The translations under genes and the position numbers were made by a program. From positions 154,556 to 218,555 of the forward strand of contig CAJNOJ010000180.1 of NCBI GenBank assembly GCA_905250025.1: DNA of 64,000 bases, given 5' to 3'. Below, one piece after another: positions 1 to 11,673 of the stretch (within the stretch, counting starts at the first letter, position 1; the number at the start of each line of letters is the position of its first letter). This stretch comes from Adineta ricciae. Its lineage: Eukaryota > Rotifera > Eurotatoria > Adinetida > Adinetidae. The notes beneath the pieces were generated by a model, which worked only from the letters and a program-made list of their open reading frames with translations, was not told the DNA's origin and did not search any database.

Positions 1-2
1 GT

Positions 3-3000
3 GTGAAAGAATTTACTTGGATTGAGTGTATCGATATGCTCAAATCAGATATATTTCTTCAAACCTTTTCAATCGAAGACAATAAACGAATGATTCAGTA
101 CTTCTATAGAAGATGTACCAAGAATACTGATGATCCAATCGAGAAAATTCCATTTCTAATGGATCAACATAATCGATTACAATCGATTAAATCGATTTAT
201 TTTCCGGCAGAGACAATTGGTGATAGTGGAACAATCGATTCTGACGATTTATTTCTACACAAATCCATCTTCAGTTGGCTGAATGAGAAAAATCAAAGAG
301 AAATCAAACAATGGTTGAAGAACATCGGCGTTGAAGAACGAACTGATCTAGCATACTTCCGCAAAACAATTATTCCAAACGCTTCATCGTACATTACACT
401 GAAAAATGCAATTAGTACTATAAAGATCCTATTTACATTATTTCGAAAGAACGCGATCACGAAAAAAGAACTTGAAGACTTGAAAAAGCTGAAACTATTA
501 ACAACCCGAGGAACATTAGTCGCAGCTGAACAATGTTTTTTTTCTGACCAATACGAACCACGATTACTGCTGGAAGATTACTTAGCTGAAAAGGAAGACA
601 AATTTTTGTCCTTCGACTATATCTCGAGTGCCAACTGCACTAATGAAAATTTAGCTGAATGGAGGCAATTCTTTGCTGCATTAGGAATTCAAGAGGAATT
701 ACGTCCGATTACCTTCGATCGAAAACTAACATCGTATGAAGCGGCTGGATATGGTTTCTTTGAGAAATATCTCTCAGCAACTTCACCAAATGGAAGACAT
801 ACTGTCGATGCTTTCTTAGGATTGACAACAATTTCATTTATGCAACATACAAAAAGTAAGAATACAAATCAAGATATAACTCAACTTTATTCTCATTCGA
901 CTTCTCCATTAGATAACTACGTGTTTGCAAATTTCTTCTGGCCATATGTAACTAAAAATATTCAAGCAGAAATATTAACAAAGAAGATTACCATCTATTG
1001 GGGACATTCGAACAAACCAGGTGCCATCGTCGGAACATTACAAGACAATGCTGATTACATCAGCTGGTTTGTTAACAATGTCGAGTGTATACCGACGACT
1101 GCGACAACATGTGAACTAGCCAGTAATGTTCTTGTTGATAGTAAAGAATTAACCGATTTATGTAGTAAGTACATGAAATTTACTTCGTTATCACTACCAA
1201 AAGAGAAAATACACTGGCAGAAGATTTTCAATTTCAAAAGCAAACTTTCAGTCATTGATTATTTCGATCTACTCGACAGCATTCGTTCTGACGAAAACAA
1301 TTTAAATGAAAATCTTGATCGTGTGCAAAACGTATATTCTCATATATTAAAAGAAATGTACTATTGGTCATCTGACGAACGTCAACAAGCGAAAAGACGA
1401 GCCAAATCATCTTATCTTCTCACCGAAAATATGCAATGGAAGTTAGCGAGTGACATATATCTTTATATGGAAGATAGTCGAGCAAACAATGGTTTGAATG
1501 ATGCTATACCTTGTTTACAACTTGATTCAAAGAATAGAAATAATCTGCATCTGAAAGAGTTCTTATATTTGTTCAATATTAAACAAATCAAAATGAATGA
1601 TTTGAAACTTGTCGATGCTAAATCTTCTCCTGCTGAACATTTTCGAAGAAAACTGATTGAGATTTCACCGTTCTTGAAAAAATGGCTTCAAGTTTCAGCT
1701 GTATCCGCTGATGCGATTTGCACAATTGACCGAAAAATTCAACAAGAATATGCGTTTATCGAATCAGATAGTTTACAATTGTTTTATCATCAAAATTTCG
1801 TTCGACAAACAAATGTTTATTTTGATAGCAAACATAAACAACTGTATGTTACACGGCCGTGGGATAGCGAAACGACCTTTATTGATCTTCCAAATAAATT
1901 ATGTCTATTATTAAATATACAAGATTTTGACAAAAATCTGCGTTTTTTGCTAAAAGGAACAATCGAAGAGATTCGGAAACATTTTACGTCCAATGATGTG
2001 GAAATACCGACCGAAAAAGATATTATTATCTTAGAATCATTACCCAAAACTGGTAACTCAATGCATGCGAATACTAGGAGGTTAGTTACTTTTGATTTTT
2101 TTTTCTATTTCTCAGATTCCGTCATCCAAACAAAGGTGCCATTGGCAGCTGAAACATCCAATTCGAACAAGCCTTCTCGGTCAGTGAAGAATAAGCAGAC
2201 AAAAAGTATTCAGTCCAAAGAAACACTATCTACTACAAATAGTTTAAAATCGACGAATCCAATACCTACAGTGAGCTATCCATTTCCTTTTCACGGTAAT
2301 GAAATATTAATGACAAAACGTTCGAGCGCACGTATCATTGTTTGTAATGATTTTTAGGCTTTATGCAAGTACCTGCTCAACTGCCACTTGAATATGCAGG
2401 ACCACCGACAGGGATGTGGAGAAAGCCAACAACATCTATTTTAGATCACATTCAATTAGTTGATATATCATCAGTAGCAAATTCAACTCCAGGATTATTT
2501 CATAGTATACCAAATATCACTGGAGAATGCGATGAACTTGATTTGTATACCGGACGTGTGGGAGAGGAAATGGTTTATCAATATTTATTGAACGAACATC
2601 GTGATCATTCGAGCTCAGTGAATGTCAAATGGTTGAATGAAATTGGAGAAAGTCATCTACCGTATGATATCGTCTTGCAGAAAAATGGCAAGACATCTTA
2701 TATCGAAGTAAAAACAACACGGACATACAACCGACATACATTTCCTTTGTCAATCAATCAAATTGAAACATTTTTGCTAAAAGGAACAATCGAAGAGATT
2801 CGGAAACATTTTACGTCCAATGATGTGGAAATACCGACCGAAAAAGATATTATTATCTTAGAATCATTACCCAAAACTGGTAACTCAATGCATGCGAATA
2901 CTAGGAGGTTAGTTACTTTTGATTTTTTTTTCTATTTCTCAGATTCCGTCATCCAAACAAAGGTGCCATTGGCAGCTGAAACATCCAATTCGAACAAGCC

Positions 3001-3750
3001 TTCTCGGTCAGTGAAGAATAAGCAGACAAAAAGTATTCAGTCCAAAGAAACACTATCTACTACAAATAGTTTAAAATCGACGAATCCAATACCTACAGTG
3101 AGCTATCCATTTCCTTTTCACGGTAATGAAATATTAATGACAAAACGTTCGAGCGCACGTATCATTGTTTGTAATGATTTTTAGGCTTTATGCAAGTACC
3201 TGCTCAACTGCCACTTGAATATGCAGGACCACCGACAGGGATGTGGAGAAAGCCAACAACATCTATTTTAGATCACATTCAATTAGTTGATATATCATCA
3301 GTAGCAAATTCAACTCCAGGATTATTTCATAGTATACCAAATATCACTGGAGAATGCGATGAACTTGATTTGTATACCGGACGTGTGGGAGAGGAAATGG
3401 TTTATCAATATTTATTGAACGAACATCGTGATCATTCGAGCTCAGTGAATGTCAAATGGTTGAATGAAATTGGAGAAAGTCATCTACCGTATGATATCGT
3501 CTTGCAGAAAAATGGCAAGACATCTTATATCGAAGTAAAAACAACACGGACATACAACCGACATACATTTCCTTTGTCAATCAATCAAATTGAAACATTT
3601 TTGAAACTGAGAGAGAACTATTTCATCTATCGAGTCTATATGGACGAGAAAAAGTTTGTTATATTGGATAACATTCGATGGCGTTTAATGCAAAAAGAAC
3701 ACCTGGCTTGTCTCTTACAAATTTTACCAAGTTTACCAAACTGTAACTGA
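3..3750 (+). CDS. NO VEIN-like protein, C-terminal part (5' end outside the window)
   Basis: Five exons read well: 3-2052, 2116-2295, 2358-2879, 2943-3122 and 3185-3750. The introns (63, 62, 63 and 62 nt) are all phase 1 and together give 1165 visible residues. The C-terminus (TGRVGEEMVYQYL, VKWLNEIGESHLPYDIV, YIEVKTTRT) matches the DUF3883 domain that ends plant NO VEIN proteins and related HSP90-type-ATPase/sacsin-like proteins. That domain has a nuclease-like fold (family knowledge). The ATPase part would lie upstream of base 1. The long middle region resembles the poorly defined body of these proteins. An in-frame duplication (see the repeat entry) makes the predicted protein carry the DUF3883 segment twice, and the first copy lacks its last strand. 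The gene ends 150 bp from the convergent Hint gene. Molecular function is not known; the family call is fairly secure. Confidence 0.72.
1944..3597 (+). repeat. Perfect 827-bp tandem direct duplication
   Basis: Bases 1944-2770 recur at 2771-3597 with no difference that I can see. The shared sequence continues through a TTTTTG present at both joints, so the exact breakpoint is ambiguous by about 6 bases. Each unit contains two introns (63 and 62 nt), so the mature message gains 702 nt, exactly 234 codons, and the frame is kept. Lack of divergence means either a very recent event or an assembly or sequencing artefact. Confidence 0.95.
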
Positions 3751-3901
3751 CCGCACATATGAACTGATGTTTTTGTTTTGATTTTAGAACGAATAAAGTG
3801 CGTAGTAGTAGACAAAAATCCGAGAAATCGAATGAAACGGTTTATAGCAGCGAGATTTAATACAGTGTGAAATATCAAACAAAAAAGAATCTACGATTGA
3901 A

Positions 3902-4842
3902 TCATAGAATAAGTACATCAGCGCGAAAATAACGTGCAAAATATAACATCATTCGAGCCGTCCAATGTATTCCTTCTCTTTGGTGAGTATGAAACGGTTC
4001 AGCAATCGAAAGATATCGGGCAAGTTTATAGTAAACACGAAATGGCGTCATAGAATACTGAGCAAAACGATGATCACGAACATTTGCAAAACAACTAGCG
4101 AAGATATCATTGACAAATAAAGTCCCGGTCATTGTCAATGGAGCATAATATTGTTTTTTCATTTCTATAGTGATGTTCATCACGGGAGAATAGTCCAATG
4201 TGTCATTGATTAAAACTATGAGTTGATCTCCAATTTGAACATGTTTAGCAAATAAATATGTGTCATTTCCATTTGAATCGACAATCGGAATTAGATGGTG
4301 TTCTGTTAGACTGATCTGATGGCCAGAATACGTTATTAACGTATAAAATAACGCTAAAGATAACAGAATAAGACATACATTGAAATGCACCTGAGCATTC
4401 TATACCTTTTCCCGAAGTGTGCTTGTCTAACATCATTATCATTTCCGTGGTGATGACTTTCGAGTGCTCTCTCGTCAGAATTTGATCACTGGACTGAAGG
4501 CGGTCGATTTGTTTATACGTTCCATTAGACAAGCGCACTACCGAATCACCCGAGAAACATCGATATCTACTATAAGATGAAGAATACTCCCAACGAACTT
4601 AAATAAATATGTATTGTACTATATTAATGAAATAGCAAGATACTCACACCCTCTGTCGTAGGAAGGATGATAAGGTGAACCATACCCGGGATGACGGTAT
4701 GGGTAACCGTCAGTATTCCATAGTATGAGAAATCCAATGAAGATTTTATGAAGAAAATGCATTTTGCATCGTCTAATCGAGTAGAGGCCTGGTTAACAAA
4801 TGTTAAGGACAAAAAATTTGTTTCAAACACAAAATTCAACAT
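3902..4842 (-). CDS. Hint-domain (hedgehog-type autoprocessing) protein
   Basis: Exons on the minus strand are 4842-4650, 4597-4406 and 4353-3902, with phase-1 introns of 52 nt each, giving 278 residues. Exon 2 opens the Hint module with the nucleophile-type CFSGDS followed by VVRLSNGTYKQIDRL. Exon 3 carries the ISLTEHHLIPIV segment (T..H type), FAKHVQIGDQL, YAPLTMTGTLFVNDI and ASCFANV, the usual order in Hog/Hint domains. In this family the first Cys starts self-cleavage by thioester formation. The N-terminal exon (about 64 residues) has no signature that I recognise. The ATG at 4842 is the first in frame, but a further upstream exon is possible because no clear signal peptide is seen. Hint proteins without a hedgehog signalling domain are known outside bilaterian hedgehog genes. 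Domain call good; gene start uncertain. Confidence 0.65.
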
Positions 4843-5104
4843 ATTTGTCAATATTGTTTCGTTAATATTTGATCATTGCGTCAAATTGAATTCACTCTAC
4901 TGATAAAAATCATTAACATTTATTTATTTAAAAACAAATTGTCATCAAATCGACTACCACTGGATTAACGCTTTGTTTTTTTGTTATGCTCGCATCGTTG
5001 TGTATGTGAGCGACATTTACATAGCAGCGTCATGATTAATCCAGTTTTCGGTATTCATAAAGAAAGGGTGTATATTTACTCTTCTCGTATAATTTGAAAC
5101 GAAA

Positions 5105-6334
5105 ATGATGATGCATTCGCTAGAAATTTTGATTGTATGTTTTGCAATTGTCTCATATTCTCATCCGATTGACTATAACATTTATGGAACAACTGCGCCT
5201 GGTTGGGAATTTGTGCGAGATTTATTTATGCAAAATTTCGTAGACGAGAAAGATCTAGGTGCAGCTGTGTCAATTTACCATCAAGGTCATTTAGCCGTCA
5301 ATCTTAGAGGCGGATGGTTCGATGAATCGAAAACGATACCGTATCATGACGGTGCACTACAATTGGTTTTTTCAACGACGAAAGGTGTTGTGGCGATGGC
5401 CGCTGCACTTTGTGTACAACGAGGTTTACTCGATTATTCGGCGTTGGTAACAAAATATTGGCCTGAATACGGACAACATGGAAAGGAGAATACCACGGTT
5501 GCGGATATTTTGTCTCATCGTGCAGGTCTTCCGCATCCATCGCTACCTATTCCTCAATATGCCAACTGGACAGCGATGATTCATTCATTAGAAAAACAAA
5601 AACCAGAATGGATACCGGGAACGACACATGGCTATCATTCTGTAACATACGGTTGGCTAGCAGGCGAACTTGTCCGTCGCGTTGATCCGAAGAAGAGATC
5701 ATTCGGACAATTCATTCAAGATGAATTAGCAATACCAGCACAAATAGAATTCTACATTGGTTTACCGTTGAACATGCAATATCGCGTATCTCCCGTAGTT
5801 GCGCAGCTGGAAACAAAAAATATATTGAATGAAACGATGCTGAATTTGTTCAGCATCTGGAATGATCCTGCAATACATCAGGCAGAAATACCAGCTGCTA
5901 TTGGAATGTCGAATGCTTGGTCGATTGCTCGACTGTATGCTGTGTTTAGTGGCGATGTCGTGAACAATCGAGGACACCGAATGCTGAATGAAGATATTCT
6001 GAAGCTTGCAACGAAATCAAATACACCATCGAATGAGATCGATTTGATATTTCAATATTATTCATCATTTAGTATGGGTTTTCATCGATACAATCGATTC
6101 CTTCCAGCATTCGGTTCAGATGTCTTTGGTCATCATGGTACGAGCTAACTAAATGATCAACTGATTGCATTTTCGTTATTTTTAGGTGCTGGTGGAAGCA
6201 TCGGTTTTGCGGCACCTTCCAAAAATTTTTCATTCGCCTACACTATGAATCGACTCGGCACGGATCCCTCAATAGTTATTGATCCCCGTATACAACCTAT
6301 ATTGGATAGAATCGCAGAAAAATTAAATAATTGA
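5105..6334 (+). CDS. Secreted beta-lactamase-like serine hydrolase (class C / LACTB fold)
   Basis: Two exons, 5105-6137 and 6186-6334, with a 48-nt intron, encode 393 residues. A hydrophobic N-terminus (MMMHSLEILIVCFAIVSYSHP) looks like a signal peptide. The SxxK motif is FSTTKG, the Tyr motif is GYHSVTYGW, and the KTG-like box is HHGAGGSIGF, which is formed only after splicing. DILSHRAGLPH is typical of the family VIII esterase / LACTB / C. elegans lact group. The fold supports hydrolysis of esters or amides; animal members are not antibiotic resistance enzymes, and the substrate cannot be read from sequence. The first of the ATG codons in ATGATGATG was taken as start. Such genes are common in bdelloids and often have bacterial relatives, so transfer is possible but not shown here. 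Confidence 0.85.
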
Positions 6335-6959
6335 TTTCGACATATTGCCAAACTGATTCTTGAAAAATAGATTAAAATAATTTTCAGCGTGGTTTTATTA
6401 AGTTATTAGTTGGGGAAATTATATATATACATTAACGTATATTTGTTTAGTAAAGTAATTATTAATTTTCTATAATGAAGAAGGATATGCACAGTAAAAC
6501 ATTTTTGATGTATCTACAATACATCAGTGTATGATTTTGTTTGTCTTCACAATCTCGATGATCTACAGCGAGATCATCAGCTGCTTCATCCTCGTCCTTA
6601 TCTTCTTCTAGTTTTGTTTCATACGACGAAGCGCTGTCATGATCATTTTTAAATTTCAGATAAATGGCAATGGTGTTTGCTAATACTTTAATTATCTTTT
6701 TCGAATTCGCTGTGTTGCATCTTCCTTTTCATAACCTGTGAGTACTTTTTTCACCGAACATAATTCCGTGTCGGACTGCTCATAATAACCACATCATTGT
6801 TTTGCAATTGTATCGATACGTTCATCGTTGATTGCATAATGTTTGAGCATTTTATCAAAGTATAATTCCAAATCATTTATTAACTTAGCTGCGATTTCAT
6901 TTTTGTCTACTTCACCGGTATAACCGCGCATTTCTACACTGGCTTTTTGTAATTCGTAC
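6335..6959. other. Intergenic, AT-rich, no gene seen
   Basis: Contains the likely polyadenylation region of the serine hydrolase and AT-rich sequence. The minus strand reads into the decayed TPR sequence beyond it but is full of stops. Confidence 0.5.
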
Positions 6960-8318
6960 CCATATATTCGGTACAGTATATCTCATAGATGCTCATCTCT
7001 TCAGAATCTGTTAACCAATAATCTATTGCCTATTGAAAGTAATGTATTGCCTGATCAAAGTTCTCTCGAGCAGGAAGAGTCGGCTTTAGTTTCATGAAGT
7101 CGATCATACCAACATCCGAATAGAGACGACCCAGAACTACATGAGTATTTAATTGGGCATCGTCGCTGTTTCATTCCAATTCGTCAACGTAAGAGAATAA
7201 TTGAAGTCAAAATCGACATTTTAACTGTGAAGATCCACTTTTCCATTGGATATAATCGAATGATTTCATTGAACACGACTTGTAAAACAGATCTGCTTAT
7301 ACCGTAAAAGTCCGTCAATGCGTCCGTTAATAATTCGACGTAATGTTTGAACTGTCTTCTCTTTTTAAAATCTTCGAATATTTGTTCATCATCTTTTTCG
7401 ATTGCGTCAGAGACGAGTTTCATTTTAACAAGCCAGATTTTCCGATTAGTATTATAATGAAGATTATCTCTTGTTAGATTGAACTTCAGACTAGGCATCA
7501 GTAAAACCAACTGATTTTTGAAAAGTCAGCAAACGGAAGCGATCTAACCGGTAGATCTAGTTCGATTACGAAAAGAATACTTTAAAATTCGTCATCTGGC
7601 ACTGATGTTCCAAGATAAAGCTCCGATATAGTTGTATCAAGACTTGTGGGTAGACTGTTGTGTCTAATACAGATTATTTAATGTCTATCAAGTCAAACTT
7701 CAATAAGACAAGTGAAATCATATTCATTAACTGCAATGCATATAATGTATGACGTGATCGATGAAAATCTACGTATATGTACGTACCATAATCGTCATTT
7801 ACTTGCGTTTCTTCATCGCATACGTCATTCGCATTATCAGGATTATTTCATACGTTAAAAATACTTTACTTCATCAATGTCGAAAGGCATTTCGGATTCG
7901 CCCATAGAAATCCGCCTCACTATCGTTTTGCTCTGGTTATGCAAATCTTTCTCATAGCGAACTAATTTCAAGAAGAAGGAATTCTTTGGAAGTGCTATAG
8001 ATCGTTGATTAATTAGATGCGCGTAGTCATCGCGAAGAGCATCAAAACGATCGACATACGAATGTTAACATTGACTTTATCTTCCAATTTAACTCAATCG
8101 ACCTGATATCTATTAATAACAATATACCGACTATTCAATGATTGTAGTAAATCAATAATTCTCGTGTGTTCAATAGTTCCATGATACAAAACATCTCGTT
8201 GATTCACTTGCAATAAACGTAATTGTTTTACATGATTAATTTCTTCGTCATCGGCTTGTGTAAAATCTATTGCATCAATGTCGATCTGTATTCCAGCACT
8301 CTCTTTATTTTTAGACAT
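6960..8318 (-). pseudogene. Decayed TPR-type gene
   Basis: Reading the minus strand, coding-looking blocks are separated by stops and frame changes. One begins MSKNKESAGIQIDID and runs 8318-8094. Another, around 8060-7850, contains DDYAHLINQRSIALPKNSFF. A third at 7510-7184 contains LKFNLTRDNLHY. The block around 7180-6990 reads AQLNTHVVLGRLYSDVG then ENFDQAIHYFQ, followed at once by TAG; this is TPR-like (short alpha-helical repeats with the A..Y phase). In-frame TGA and TAG codons and the missing splice logic argue for a dead gene, but a multi-exon live gene for the 8318-8094 part cannot be excluded. The original product is unknown. Confidence 0.45.
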
Positions 8319-8446
8319 CCTATCGATTGAAAAATAGTCGAATGATTTCAAGGAGCAATTTGACATCGTGTGCAACCATTCATCACAAAAGGAAACTACA
8401 TTAAATCTTTTGTTTTTCTTTTCCTTTATAAACAAAAAAATCGTCT

Positions 8447-8737
8447 TTACTTCTTCAACATATGCTGTACTTTCTGTTTTGTTCGACGATAATAGTCGTT
8501 GAGTTTATAGATCGGAGTTTTTCGCATTTCGGAATAGAACCAATGTGGTACAGATACGATTTTGTTTTTAAAATTAACATTTGTATAAGTTGCCGCCCAA
8601 TGATTTCTCGCTGCTGGGTGATTCTTGGGCGGAAAGACCGTACGTAAATCTTTATTGTCATTGATCGAAACTAAACGCCATCCTTGCTTCTCAGCGTGTT
8701 TCCAAAGTTGCGCAAAACTTTGATGATTGTTATTCAT
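8447..8737 (-). CDS. Small basic hypothetical protein, 96 residues
   Basis: An uninterrupted frame starts at the ATG at 8737 (MNNNHQSFAQLWKHAEKQGW) and ends KQKVQHMLKK. It is rich in Lys, Arg, His and Trp, with no signal peptide or membrane segment. An upstream extension in frame to 8848 is hydrophobic and less convincing. I recognise no family. The codon pattern is compatible with coding, but no homologue in the window supports it. Confidence 0.35.
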   Translation of the reverse strand: MNNNHQSFAQLWKHAEKQGWRLVSINDNKDLRTVFPPKNHPAARNHWAATYTNVNFKNKIVSVPHWFYSEMRKTPIYKLNDYYRRTKQKVQHMLKK

Positions 8738-9119
8738 TTCTGTATATGTAACGATTGATGAAAAAAGCGTTCTCGAGTAGGGGAACACGTGAAGAATGAC
8801 ATGCTTGAATGTATACACAAAAACAAAAACAAATTTTCGTGTTTTCAAACAATTTTTTCGCTTGAATCATGCTGTCAAATATAGTGTGCGGATTCGATTT
8901 TTACTTCCGCTGTCGCACCTTTTGAATTACGCATGTGAGATTATTTCCAAATTCAATGTATTGATCGTGTATGACACTTCGGCATGCGCAGTCGCGTAAA
9001 AGTACATGTGATGTTTAGATTTCTACCATCCAGATGAAAAAATAGATAAATGACGTCAATACAAAATAAGAAAGTCATTAGTCAATAAATCGACATTGTT
9101 TAACGTGTAGACAACATCA
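8738..9119. other. Intergenic, no gene seen
   Basis: AT-rich. A perfect CRE palindrome TGACGTCA is at 9051-9058. No convincing coding sequence on either strand. Confidence 0.4.
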
Positions 9120-9440
9120 ACGAATACGCCTACATGAATAGCCTTCGTTCATGCCAAACAAATTTCTTAAAGATCGAAATATCGAAACAATCTATACGAA
9201 AACAACACGTTATAGTTGTTAAATTACACAGCATTTCCGCGACATTGCGTCCGCTGCACTTCCACTCATCACTGTATTGTATATGGATATGTGTGACACG
9301 GATTATTATTCCTTTTCTGATCATTTTCTTTGCTTTATGCTGTATTGTTGGAGAAAAGTTAATTAATTATGATATTGACTTCTTCCAATATGGAAACGTC
9401 AAAAATTTAATAGATTTTTTACAGGTTTTATATCGTTAAC
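9120..9440 (+). pseudogene. Relic of the small membrane protein gene at 10.1-10.8 kb
   Basis: The stretch around 9200-9280 (GTTAAATTACACAGCAT, then CATTGCGT and CACTTCCACTCATCA) closely follows 10281-10350 of the intact neighbour (GTTGAATTACACAGCAT, CATTGCGT, CATTCACATCA). A hydrophobic stretch TRIIIPFLIIFFALCCIVG follows where the neighbour has its second membrane segment. The frame does not preserve the Cys/His pattern, so this is a tandem paralogue in decay. An open frame of 101 codons remains, but it is not the ancestral frame throughout. Confidence 0.5.
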
Positions 9441-9489
9441 TGTGCAATGCATTTCGTAGAAGATTATAGACATTTTGTAGAAACAAAAT

Positions 9490-9620
9490 GATTCGGTCAT
9501 ACCTTTCAGCACTTCCCAGGCAGACAAGATTGAATTGCTCTCTTTGATACTTTTCAATACCTATCGAAAAAAGTTAACCGCTTTATCGTACTTATCTTGA
9601 AGCAATAGAACTGAATCGAC
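9490..9620 (-). pseudogene. TPR-like fragment
   Basis: The minus strand reads LLLQDKYDKAVNFFR, then a stop, then VLKSIKESNSILSAWEVLKG. The first part matches a single TPR unit. No start, splice site or continuation is seen. Probably another remnant of the TPR family decayed at 7-8 kb. Confidence 0.4.
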
Positions 9621-10079
9621 GATGCTTCTTGGAAATTTCTTATTGTAACGAGCAGAATAATGACCAATTTGTCTCTATATCGTTTGATTTCACCTACTCA
9701 TCTAATGTAATTGGTAGCAAAAACTTCCAACTGTATCGCTTAACTGATAGACACACGATTTCACCGTCAGTGACATATCGACCGGCCAAATCTGTTATAT
9801 TAGTCATTGTAGTTAATGTTATTACTTTCTTCGAGTTAGTTAGTGAATGAAGAGCAAGTGTATATTTGATGATACGAGATTTTTACCTACTTCTTAACGT
9901 TATTTTTCCCGTACGAGAAAAATGACTACATGAAGGGAAGCATAAATCATCGAGTCATGCTTCACTTTCTTCGTATTCTCTCGCTCTCTCTACTATAAAC
10001 ATATATATTATACTTGGAAAGTACCGTCTGATTCGATATCCATATTGAATGAGTAATAACGATTATACATAAATATATC
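9621..10079. other. Intergenic, no firm gene
   Basis: A 73-codon open frame at 9629-9850 has no family resemblance, and I do not call it. The end of the stretch is the promoter region of the membrane protein gene. Confidence 0.4.
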
Positions 10080-10087
10080 TATATAAA
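10080..10087 (+). promoter_or_regulatory. TATA box of the 10.1-kb membrane protein gene
   Basis: TATATAAA lies 36 nt before the ATG at 10123. It is only 6 nt before an earlier ATG at 10093, which favours 10123 as the real start. Confidence 0.45.
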
Positions 10088-10122
10088 CATTGATGAAAAT
10101 TGAATACTACACATATGAAAAC

Positions 10123-10761
10123 ATGAATCACACCCACACAACTGAATCTCGGTCGTTGGCTCAGTCAAGCTTACGCTGTGGATATACATTTTTAATTGTA
10201 CTGTTTATTCCAGGTTTTTTGTGGAACATCTATGCTGCATACTTGTTTATCAATCATCGAAACGTGGAAACGACGTACATGAGAACAACTTGTCATTTGT
10301 TGAATTACACAGCATATCAGCATCATTGCGTACATTGCCATTCACATCAATGTACAACCGATCGATGTTTCGATGAAAAACTATATGCCACATACCTGGT
10401 TGATAACAATAAAACGTCTGTATCAAGTGTGTACACTAGTTTTGATAAACTAAGAAGACACGAACAATCCCAGGTACAGATTGTATTGAATATTCTAGCA
10501 TGACGAATGTTACAACTATCTATATTTCAGATTGGTCATAATTATACATGTTTCTATCAGATGACGAACAATACAGTAGTTATTTTCGATCTTCCGGATA
10601 AGAAAATACCTTTGACTATATTATGGATCACCGTAGGACTTATCATACTGCCATGCCTGATTATAATGATCTCGTTGATATGTATTTTAAAGACAAATCG
10701 TAACACGAGCTACAAGTACACGAACGCTAATGTTCAGGACGCAGAAGTACCACAAGATTGA
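10123..10761 (+). CDS. Small two-span membrane protein with Cys/His-rich loop
   Basis: Exons 10123-10473 and 10531-10761 (57-nt phase-0 intron) encode 193 residues. The first membrane segment is GYTFLIVLFIPGFLWNIYAAYLF without the last residues counted strictly; a second is around ILWITVGLIILPCLIIMISL. Between them is a loop of about 110 residues with many Cys and His (HHCVHCHSHQCTTDRC) and N-glycosylation sites. Both termini are short. The layout (short tail, span, Cys-rich loop ending in YTCFY, span, short tail) recalls calcium-activated potassium channel beta subunits, but sequence similarity is too weak to name it. A decayed paralogue lies 0.9 kb upstream. I would treat it as a lineage-specific membrane protein. 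Confidence 0.65.
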
Positions 10762-10992
10762 TGTATAACATGGGTCAGACTTATTTCATTGCATATAATA
10801 TTGTTCATAATGAAAACTGTGCTTATTTCATGATTTTTACTCCATTTTTTAAAATCTTATATCAAAATGACGTTTCTTGAATCATTTGTTATCTAAAGAT
10901 AATAATTTATCTATCGAAATAAAAAACCCAGATGCAACACAATGTAATTTCGCTATTGTTAAAGATTTTTTTGCGAAGCAAAAAGAATAATC

Positions 10993-11647
10993 ATGTACAA
11001 TTTTCCACCACCGAACTACACTCCGCGTGTTGATGATAATGTGCACGAATCTTCCTGGGCGTATTTGTTTAATTTTATTCCATCTACTCAAGCGACTAAG
11101 TTACAAAATCTAGGTATAAGTTTCATTATTATTGGTGCTGTCTCGATGGGTATCGAAGGCGCAATACTTGGAAAAGAAGATGGACTGTAAACTGATTTAC
11201 AAAGTTGCGAATTTATTGTGCTTTTGCTTTTTTAGTAATCGTGACTACTTGTCTTTCTATGGCTACGAAATTCTTGGACTTTATCCATTCACTCTTGGTA
11301 TTGCTTTGATATTTGTGTGTCGCCATCAAGTCTATGCTGTAATACCAATATTTATCTTCCTTTTGCTTCAATTGTATAATCTAACCCGAAAACTAGTTGC
11401 ATATAGTATTATACTCAACACTTGGTCTAAAGTATGTCCACAGACTTCATCAGCGACTCACTGCAACCAAACAGAATATACCTGTATAATCGGAGCAGCG
11501 ATTCTTGCAGGTATTACCACTGGTTTTACGCTCTTTACTATGTACGTGATTAAACAAGTTGCCACTCCGCAACGACAGTTTCCTGTACCACATGCTCAAC
11601 CGATTTCATATATTGTTGCATCAAGCGCGCAAGCTACAAATCAATAA
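10993..11647 (+). CDS. Four-span membrane protein, 201 residues
   Basis: Exons 10993-11186 and 11236-11647, with a 49-nt intron whose splice restores one frame (KEDGL then NRDYLSFYGYEILG). Four hydrophobic segments are visible: LGISFIIIGAVSMGIEGAIL, YPFTLGIALIFV, AVIPIFIFLLLQLYNL and IIGAAILAGITTGFTLFTMY. The N-terminus is proline-rich (MYNFPPPNYTPR) and the C-terminus is a polar tail. The loop between spans 3 and 4 has two Cys. Topology is like MS4A/CD20- or tetraspan-type proteins, without their signatures, so no family is assigned. It follows the two-span protein in the same orientation, and both may belong to an expanded family of small membrane proteins. Confidence 0.65.
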
Positions 11648-11673
11648 AGTATTATGACCGGATTTGTTTTCAT

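Noticed and set aside
9629-9850. 73-codon open frame
   Set aside because: No family resemblance and no promoter or splice support.
10123-10761. Calcium-activated potassium channel beta subunit
   Set aside because: Only the two-span layout and a Cys-rich loop agree; no diagnostic sequence was seen, so it is mentioned but not called.
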